From CAVPEV01 sp963703555 (GTDB taxonomy: Bacteria > Actinomycetota > Actinomycetes > Actinomycetales > Cellulomonadaceae), in contig CAVPEV010000061.1 of assembly GCA_963703555.1 (NCBI GenBank), positions 1-10,531 of the forward strand: DNA of 10,531 nucleotides, read 5' to 3'. Positions 5,966 through 10,531 of this stretch are shown one piece after another. Every line of letters begins with the position of its first letter. Position 1 is the stretch's first letter. The notes under the pieces are model-generated. The model made no database searches and was not told the origin of the DNA. It saw only the letters and a list, made by a program, of their open reading frames with translations. The position numbers and the translations under genes are program-made.

Positions 5966-6124
5966 CACGCAAGGGTTACGGCCTGGTTGCGCGTGGGCGA
6001 CGCTGAGGTCTACGTCACACATCGGGGCCGCGCGCGCCCGCCTCCGGCTCGGTGGTCGGCACGGGGCCCGGTCCGCCACTGGTGGTTCGGTTTGCCGCAC
6101 GCCCATGCGCGTCGATCGGCCGCA

Positions 6125-6130
6125 TAGGGT
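6125..6130 (+). promoter_or_regulatory. -10 element (TAGGGT) for a leaderless membrane-protein mRNA
   Basis: TAGGGT fits TANNNT and is followed by 6 nt (cgtgtc) and the GTG start at 6137, the same geometry as the pdtaS promoter in this window. No Shine-Dalgarno sequence precedes the GTG. No clear -35 is visible at standard spacing. Confidence 0.6.
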
Positions 6131-6136
6131 CGTGTC

Positions 6137-6577
6137 GTGACTGACGGGTCGTCCACCGAGTCGGCGCCCTCGAGCGAGGACCGGCGGCCGGTCGTCGTCT
6201 GGGCCGTCGTGCTGCTCGTCGTCCTGGAAGCGGCCGTGCTCGTCGGCCTGGGCATCGCGTTCGCTCTCGAGCTGGTCCGTGGCACCGAGCTGGCGAGCGC
6301 GACGGTGTTCCTCTGCGTGTTCTCGTTGGCTCTCGCGGGCCTGCTGCTGGCCGCTGCGCGTGGGCTCCGGCAGGGGCGGCGGTGGGCCCGGGCGCCCGTC
6401 ATGACCTGGCAGGTGCTGCTGGCGGTGATGGCAGCGGGGTGGGTGAGGGCGCAGCCGACCGGCTGGTCGATCGCCGTCCTCGTGGTCGCGCTGGGCACGG
6501 GGGTCGGGCTGGTCCTGCCGCCCGTCGTCCGGGCGACCACGGGGGTGACGGGCTGGTCCGGGCGACCACGGGGGTGA
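6137..6577 (+). CDS. Small four-helix integral membrane protein, function unknown
   Basis: I do not recognise a named family; it looks like the small hydrophobic proteins common in actinobacteria. The 146 residues have a polar Ser/Glu/Asp-rich N-terminus (1-17), then four hydrophobic stretches at about 19-44, 53-75, 88-104 and 110-130. The short basic loop GLRQGRRWARAP (76-87) between helices two and three is probably cytoplasmic. No catalytic motif or signal cleavage site is seen. The GTG start at 6137 follows a leaderless -10 element. The last 14 codons or so (from about residue 133) and the TGA are supplied by the first copies of a 29-bp tandem repeat, so the C-terminus ATTGVTGWSGRPRG is probably repeat-derived and not part of the ancestral fold. 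It converges with the FtsK-like gene 88 bp away. Confidence 0.8.
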   Translation: MTDGSSTESAPSSEDRRPVVVWAVVLLVVLEAAVLVGLGIAFALELVRGTELASATVFLCVFSLALAGLLLAAARGLRQGRRWARAPVMTWQVLLAVMAAGWVRAQPTGWSIAVLVVALGTGVGLVLPPVVRATTGVTGWSGRPRG

Positions 6578-6635
6578 CGGGCTGGTCCGGGCGACCACGG
6601 GGGTGACGGGCTGGTCCGGGCGACCACGGGGGTCC
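6531..6635. repeat. 29-bp tandem array between two convergent genes
   Basis: Units start at 6531, 6560 and 6589, with a partial fourth at 6618-6635; the copies are essentially identical and begin gggcgaccacgggggtgacg. The array starts inside the 3' end of the membrane protein gene, contains its TGA stop, and runs to 30 bp short of the FtsK-like gene's stop. The period is not a multiple of three, so each copy presents the frame differently. Confidence 0.95.
6554..6626. terminator. Candidate bidirectional terminator: three repeat-borne hairpins
   Basis: Each junction of the 29-bp repeat forms TGGTC-cgggc-GACCA, a 5-bp stem with a 5-nt loop, at 6554-6568, 6583-6597 and 6612-6626. They sit between the two converging genes where a bidirectional terminator is expected. 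There is no U-tract, so at best this is the U-less type described in actinobacteria, and the stems are short. The role is inferred. Confidence 0.35.
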
Positions 6636-6665
6636 GGACGGTCCACGGGCCTGATCCGATGCGCC

Positions 6666-9600
6666 TCAGCTCGGCCAGTCCGGCTCGGCGGCCTGTACCG
6701 GGGCCAGACGATGGCCGTGCTGGACGGCGCCGCGGCCTGGAGCGCGGGGTCTGCGTGGATCGACGACGGTCTCCAGAGGAACGCCGAACACCTCGGCCGA
6801 ACCGGGTTCGGCCGGGGAGAGCACAACACCCCGCGCTCGGGCCCGGAGGACGGCCACAGGTCCCCGGTAGGCGCCTGCCGCATGACCCGTCGTCGTGGCG
6901 GCGACGAGGATCAGGTGACCTGACATGAGGCTGGCCAGCTGGTCCAACGCCAGGGGGTCCAGACGGTCGAGCAGGTCGATGTCGTCGACGAACAGGACGG
7001 GCAGGGGCCCGTTCGCGAGGGCGGGCGGCCGGCCGGCGTCGGCAGGAGGGCTGTTCGCGGGGGCCCCGGAGCTGTCCGAAGCGACTTGCGGGCTCCCAGC
7101 GACTTGCGGGCTGCCGGCGACTTGCGGGCTGCCAGCGACTTGCGGGCTGCCAGCGACTGGCGGGCTGCCGGCGGCGGGCGGGCTGTTCGCGGAGCGGGGC
7201 GCTGTGGCGAGCTCCGTGAGCAGCGCGCCGAGCTGTTCGGCGGGAACGGCCCGGGCAAGACCGGGCGCCGTCGCCAGCGGTCCCGGCCCGGCGACGACGG
7301 CAAGCACCGGACCAGCGTCGGCCGTCCGGGCAGCCCCGGCCGCCAGGATGGCCATCACGGTGGTGCGCCCCGACCCGGCCGGCCCCGTGACGAGCGCGCC
7401 GGCGGTCAGGTCCAGGCCCAGGACACCGCCGTCGTCGTCTCCACGGCCCACGCTCACGCATCGGAGGCTGAGCGGTCGTTCCGCCGATTCGGGCGCGGGT
7501 CCTCGGGCACGGTCACGGCCGGGGTCCGCAGGAGCTGTGCCGGTCAGCTCGGCGAACGTTACGCGGTCAGGCAGCGGCACCAGACGCAGGGCGGTGTCGC
7601 CGGCCAGTCGTCGCGCGGCCGCCACGGTGTTGCCGACCGCGGTCGCCGCGCCGGCGTCGGGTGGAGCGGCGCACGAAGAGCCGCTCGGCGGCTCGTCCGG
7701 CGGGCCGGGCAGTGCCACCTGGCACGCCAGTGCGGCGTGGGCGCCCAGATGGACGCCACGCCCGGGCCGACGTCGTCCGCCCGCCAGCCCGGCGGGTACA
7801 CCGGCAAGGGTGTCGGTGACCGCATCCCCGGAGCAGAGCACCAGGCGGTCGCCGAAGAGCGACGCCTGGGCGAGCGTGCGGGCCGAGGGTGCGCCGGCGG
7901 CGACGACCGCGACGGCTTGCGACCGGCCCTCGCGCAGCAGGCTGAGGAGATCGTCGCTCGCCCTGCCGCGTCCCGTGGTCGCGAGCAGGTCGAGGGTCTG
8001 CTCCAGACCGTCGACGAGCAGCAGCGTTGGTGTACTGCGCGGAGCGCGCGCTGCCAGGAGCGCGAGGAGGCGGGCCAGGCGACGCGGGTCGTCGAGCCCG
8101 ACGACGGTGCCCGGCCAGACGAGGGGCGGGCTGCCGGACGGCGTCGCGGTCGGTTCGGCGTCCGCCGGCCTGCTCGGGACCGGGACCCGGACCGGGGCCT
8201 GGACCGGGGCCGGTGGCAGCGGGAAGCTGTCCGAGCGCCCGGCGGCGGTCGGCTCGCTGACGTTCCGGGGGTCGACAGCGTTCCGGGGGTCGCCAGCGTT
8301 CCGGGGGTCGACAGCGTTCCGGGGGTCGACAGCGTTCCGGGGTTGGCGGCCGACGTCTCGGGGGTCGAACCCGACGGCGTGGACGTGCCAGCCGCGGACC
8401 AGCGCGCCGACGGCGAGCGTTCGCAGGGTCGTCGTCCGGCCCGACCGTGCGCCGCCCAGCACCAACAGATGACCGTCTCGCGGGTCCCACGCCAGCGCGG
8501 CGCGGCTCTGCTCGTCGGGGACGTCGGCGAGCGCCAGCGGAAGACGGTCGGCAAGGAGCAACGGCGGTTCCACGGAGGGTGCGCAGCGGGCAGAGCCCGG
8601 GGGCGTGCCGTCGGGGGGTTGGCCGGCCCGCTGGAGCTGGGTGAGCTCGGCGAGCGTCACCTGCTCCGGCAGCTCGGGCAGCCACGGCGTGGTGGGCGGT
8701 GTGGCGCCGCGGGCAGCCGCGCGCACCGCCGCCACCCAGGTGCGCGCGTCGTCGTCGGTCTGCCGTTGCGGCAGCGTCCATCCGCCGCCGGTGGCCGGCA
8801 GGGTGGATGAGAGCGGGCGCACCGGGGCCGGGGACGCCGGACGAGCGTGCGCGACCTGCAGCGGCTCGGCCGGCGCGGTGCCACGGCGGAGCACTGCCCG
8901 CCCGGGCAGGTGGACCGGGATGCGCGCGGCGTCCGGCACGTCGAGCACGTCCATGGACTCGGTGGCGTCGGTGACGCGCAGACAGATGCGCAGGGACACG
9001 TTGGCCCGCACGTCCGGTCCGATCGCGCCGGCCGGGCGTTGCGTCGCCAGCACGAGGTGCATGCCGAGCGAGCGCCCCTGGGCAGCGATGCGCAGAAGGC
9101 CGGGCAGGACGTCGGGCACGTCGTCGGCCAGCGCGCGGAACTCGTCGACAACCACGACGAGCCGGGGCGGGGGTGGCGCGTGTGTGCCTGGTCCCGCGCC
9201 GTGCGCAGCCGGTCCCGCGCCGTGCGCAGCCGGTCCCGCGTGCCGCATGCCTGGTTCCGCGTCATAGCCGTCCTGTGCGGCATCGTGCGCGGCCCACAGC
9301 TGTGAGAGGTCCGACGCGCCGGCGGCCGCCAGCACGCGCTCGCGGCGGCGCAGCTCGGCGCGCAGGCCGGCCAGCGCTCGTCCGGCCAGGGCCGGGTCGA
9401 GGTCGCTGACCCGCCCGACGACGTGCGGGAGGTCGACGCAGGGCCCCAAGCCGGCTCCGCCCTTGAAGTCGATGAGCGCCAGCGCCAGGCGGCCGGGGTC
9501 GTGGCCGAGCGCGAGACCCAGGACGAGGGTCTGCAGGAGTGCCGACTTTCCGGCTCCCGTCGTGCCCGCGACGAGCACATGCGGACCGTCGCGGACCAGG

Positions 9601-9974
9601 TCGACGGACACCGGGCCGCCGGCGCCGGCGCCGAGGATCGTGGCCAGGCCCGGGTCGCGCCGTGACCAGCGCTCCTGGATGGCGCCCGGATCCGGCGGAG
9701 GGATGTCGGGCAGCGACCCGAGCGACACCTGCTCGGGCAGGGTGGTGGCGTCCGAGGCGCACCGGCCCGCCAGTCGCCGAGCGATGTGCTCGGCGGTACC
9801 GGCGGTCACCCCGTGCTGCGGAACCCTGGCGGCCGGTCCGCTGCGCAGGTGCAGCTCGCCACGCTCGACGTCGAGCATGGCAGTGCACCAGGCAGGCACG
9901 GCGGCCTGTGATCGCGCCACCACGACGACATCCGTGGCGGGAGCCGGCCGGCCTCGGCCGCCGTCGACGACGGT
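6666..9974 (-). CDS. FtsK/SpoIIIE (EccC-like) multi-domain ATPase, N-terminus missing at contig join
   Basis: Membrane-associated ATPases of this class drive DNA or protein translocation; EccC/EssC relatives power type VII secretion. About 1100 residues are visible. Numbered from a GTG at 9923 (unlikely to be the true start, since the frame reads on in good context to the join), module 1 has Walker A GTTGAGKS (120-127), LIDFKGG (150-156), Walker B RLVVVVDEF (254-262), then ATQRP (293-297). Module 2 has a degenerate Walker A GGARSGRTTT (490-499) and LLLVDGLEQ (634-642). Module 3 has GPAGSGRTT (847-855) and VLFVDDIDLLD (976-986). Modules 2 and 3 carry Arg where the catalytic Lys should be. Three low-complexity inserts (227-247 GAGPAAH; 529-554 NAVDPR; 914-947 AGSPQV) come from tandem repeats. 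No transmembrane or FHA segment is visible because the 5' end is lost. No WXG100 partner is nearby, so a secretion role is not shown. Confidence 0.9.
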   Translation of the reverse strand, partial: TVVDGGRGRPAPATDVVVVARSQAAVPAWCTAMLDVERGELHLRSGPAARVPQHGVTAGTAEHIARRLAGRCASDATTLPEQVSLGSLPDIPPPDPGAIQERWSRRDPGLATILGAGAGGPVSVDLVRDGPHVLVAGTTGAGKSALLQTLVLGLALGHDPGRLALALIDFKGGAGLGPCVDLPHVVGRVSDLDPALAGRALAGLRAELRRRERVLAAAGASDLSQLWAAHDAAQDGYDAEPGMRHAGPAAHGAGPAAHGAGPGTHAPPPPRLVVVVDEFRALADDVPDVLPGLLRIAAQGRSLGMHLVLATQRPAGAIGPDVRANVSLRICLRVTDATESMDVLDVPDAARIPVHLPGRAVLRRGTAPAEPLQVAHARPASPAPVRPLSSTLPATGGGWTLPQRQTDDDARTWVAAVRAAARGATPPTTPWLPELPEQVTLAELTQLQRAGQPPDGTPPGSARCAPSVEPPLLLADRLPLALADVPDEQSRAALAWDPRDGHLLVLGGARSGRTTTLRTLAVGALVRGWHVHAVGFDPRDVGRQPRNAVDPRNAVDPRNAGDPRNAVDPRNVSEPTAAGRSDSFPLPPAPVQAPVRVPVPSRPADAEPTATPSGSPPLVWPGTVVGLDDPRRLARLLALLAARAPRSTPTLLLVDGLEQTLDLLATTGRGRASDDLLSLLREGRSQAVAVVAAGAPSARTLAQASLFGDRLVLCSGDAVTDTLAGVPAGLAGGRRRPGRGVHLGAHAALACQVALPGPPDEPPSGSSCAAPPDAGAATAVGNTVAAARRLAGDTALRLVPLPDRVTFAELTGTAPADPGRDRARGPAPESAERPLSLRCVSVGRGDDDGGVLGLDLTAGALVTGPAGSGRTTVMAILAAGAARTADAGPVLAVVAGPGPLATAPGLARAVPAEQLGALLTELATAPRSANSPPAAGSPPVAGSPQVAGSPQVAGSPQVAGSPQVASDSSGAPANSPPADAGRPPALANGPLPVLFVDDIDLLDRLDPLALDQLASLMSGHLILVAATTTGHAAGAYRGPVAVLRARARGVVLSPAEPGSAEVFGVPLETVVDPRRPRAPGRGAVQHGHRLAPVQAAEPDWPS
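7081..7188. repeat. 18-bp coding tandem array in ATPase module 3 (AGSPQV repeat)
   Basis: Six copies of gcgacttgcgggctgcca-type units start at 7081, 7099, 7117, 7135, 7153 and 7171, the last two diverged (cttg to ctgg, then cggg). On the minus strand each encodes a six-residue AGSPQV/AGSPPV unit. The array lies between Walker A (847-855) and Walker B (976-981) of module 3. The period preserves the reading frame. Confidence 0.93.
8262..8343. repeat. 18-bp coding tandem array in ATPase module 2 (NAVDPR repeat)
   Basis: Units gttccgggggtcgacagc start at 8262, 8280, 8298 and 8316, with a partial copy at 8334; the 8280 unit has gcc for gac (Gly for Val in the protein). The minus strand encodes RNAVDP repeats. 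It follows the FDPRD strand end of module 2, 30 residues after the degenerate Walker A. The ancestral seed may be the FDPRD/QPRN segment itself. Confidence 0.93.
9190..9241. repeat. 21-bp coding tandem array in ATPase module 1 (GAGPAAH repeat)
   Basis: Two full 21-bp copies (9190-9210, 9211-9231, beginning ggtcccgcgccgtgcgcag) and a partial third (9232-9241). The minus strand encodes GAGPAAH repeats, extended by related AGPGTH and RHAGP flanks. The insert lies just before Walker B of module 1 and is followed by a proline run (PPPP). Confidence 0.88.
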
Positions 9975-9982
9975 AGTATATG
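9972..9982. other. Probable chimeric junction: actinobacterial ATPase to AT-rich DNA
   Basis: Base composition switches within about ten bases from almost pure GC-rich coding sequence to strongly AT-rich sequence. Minus-strand ATPase coding is coherent up to about 9974 and then meets an in-frame TAG at 9987-9989, while plus-strand SLBB-like coding begins at about 9980. There are no inverted repeats, target duplication, tRNA or integrase at the boundary. Confidence 0.8.
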
Positions 9983-10531
9983 AACCCTAACGAGTTAGTA
10001 CAAAAAAAATTAAAATTCCATTTCTTGTTAATTGCTTAACCAGATGTTATTATAAGTGGAGAAGTACTCTATCCAGGTAAATATGCTATTGTAGAAACCA
10101 AAGATAGACTGTCTGATTTGATTTGAAGATGTGCAGGATTTACAGTTGAGCTTCAATTCCTGATATAGAGTTTATTCGGAGCAGCAGGAATCCCGAAAAA
10201 ACTGATTTAGAAATGGAAAGATTATACAGAATTCCTTATACACAGAAATGTCCGAATTTGAAACGAGATATTTTCAATCACGTGTGAGAGAAAAGAGGGG
10301 AGTAATGGCAATAGATGTTCAGAAAGCCATTACTGATGTGAGTCAGATCAAAATATAACTTTATATAACAAGGATTCGATAATTGTTCCAACAAAAAAGA
10401 ACTATATCAATGTCCAAGGGCGAGTGAATAATCCCGGTAATATCGTTTTCAATCCGAATTGGACTTATATGGATTACATTAATCAAGCTGGTGGATTTGG
10501 TTATAGAGCAGATATGAATGAAACATTTGTA
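9980..10531 (+). pseudogene. SLBB-domain polysaccharide export protein fragment, frame-disrupted and open-ended
   Basis: Reading through frame changes gives two SLBB (beta-grasp) repeats typical of Wza-like outer-membrane polysaccharide export proteins. The first is VIISGEVLYPGKYAIVETKD then RLSDLI (10046-10123). After a linker (SIPDIEFIRSSRNPEKTDLEMERL at 10153 onward; MSEFETRYFQSRVREKRGVM at 10248 onward) comes NITLYNKDSIIVP (about 10355), then NYINVQGRVNNPGNIVFNP and TYMDYINQAGGFGYRADMNETFV to the end of the sequence. Disruptions: in-frame TAA at 10037-10039, TGA at 10124-10126, and frame shifts near 10150, 10246 and 10352, several beside A-runs. Either a decayed gene or uncorrected indel errors; the near-perfect protein sense between breaks favours errors. 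Style and AT content suggest Bacteroidota or relatives (inference). Both ends are absent. Confidence 0.75.

Larger units (their letters stand above)
5818..6136. other. 319-bp gene-free upstream region of whiB1 and the membrane protein gene
   Basis: Divergent intergenic region. From the whiB1 side it holds the ribosome-binding site (5822-5828), overlapping leader inverted repeats (5885-5909), GTGTG/CACAC palindromes (5948-5965) and a pair of ggttacg words (5919-5925 and 5974-5980). At the other end is the -10 of the membrane gene (6125-6130). Open frames crossing it have no family character. I see no RNA gene. Confidence 0.7.

Noticed and set aside
6010..7461. Minus-strand open frame of 483 codons crossing the membrane gene and ATPase end
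   Set aside because: It is antisense to the membrane protein and out of frame with the ATPase, translating the 29-bp and 18-bp repeats to low-complexity Arg/Pro sequence.
7086..8810. Long plus-strand open frame (574 codons) antisense to the ATPase
   Set aside because: High GC keeps antisense frames open; the translation is Arg/Gly/Ala-rich, repeats the tandem arrays in another frame and shows no domain, while the minus strand has clear Walker motifs.
6666..9974. A new type VII secretion or DNA-translocation system around the ATPase
   Set aside because: Only the ATPase is visible, truncated at the join; no WXG100, EccB/D/E or substrate gene is adjacent, so a system cannot be claimed.
9960..10531. 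Horizontally acquired island or prophage boundary
   Set aside because: No integrase, tRNA, direct repeats or transposase at the switch; it holds a broken SLBB gene from a different composition class, so an assembly join is simpler.

Overview
This 10.5 kb sequence is best read as a chimera of at least three DNA sources, not one natural locus. About nine tenths (roughly 777-9974) is very GC-rich and carries actinobacterial marker genes: a WhiB1-type iron-sulfur regulator, a PdtaS-type histidine kinase, a DUF2505 protein and a multi-domain FtsK/EccC-like ATPase. I infer a member of Actinomycetota, perhaps close to Cellulomonadaceae/Micrococcales; the exact taxon cannot be fixed by eye. The left end (1-116) is low-complexity C/CT/CCATGG sequence. 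It is joined to an internal lepA fragment (117-776) from another GC-rich bacterium, with a Gemmatimonadota-like feel. The right end (about 9975-10531) is AT-rich and holds a frame-disrupted SLBB polysaccharide-export gene that looks Bacteroidota-like.

Layout of the actinobacterial core: on the minus strand, a DUF2505 gene (3886-3350), a 322-bp gap filled with tandem repeats, then an aldo/keto reductase (3027-2242) and, 10 bp later, an NAD-type glutamate dehydrogenase (2231-939). Divergent from DUF2505, pdtaS runs on the plus strand (4062-5534) and converges on whiB1 (5817-5569), the arrangement known in Mycobacterium tuberculosis (Rv3219/Rv3220c). After a gene-free whiB1 upstream region comes a small four-helix membrane protein (6137-6577), which converges on a 5'-truncated, three-module FtsK/SpoIIIE-type ATPase (right junction to 6666).

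The most distinctive real biology is a set of seven short tandem-repeat arrays. Four lie between genes or over gene ends (periods 20, 17, 23 and 29 bp, none divisible by three). Three lie inside the FtsK-like gene (periods 18, 18 and 21 bp, all divisible by three). Each of the three coding arrays falls between the Walker A and Walker B motifs of a different ATPase module. A second theme is leaderless expression: pdtaS, the membrane protein and possibly glutamate dehydrogenase have a TANNNT -10 element 6-7 nt before the start codon.

I found no convincing new defence, mobile or biosynthetic system. The unusual juxtapositions at both ends are most simply assembly joins.
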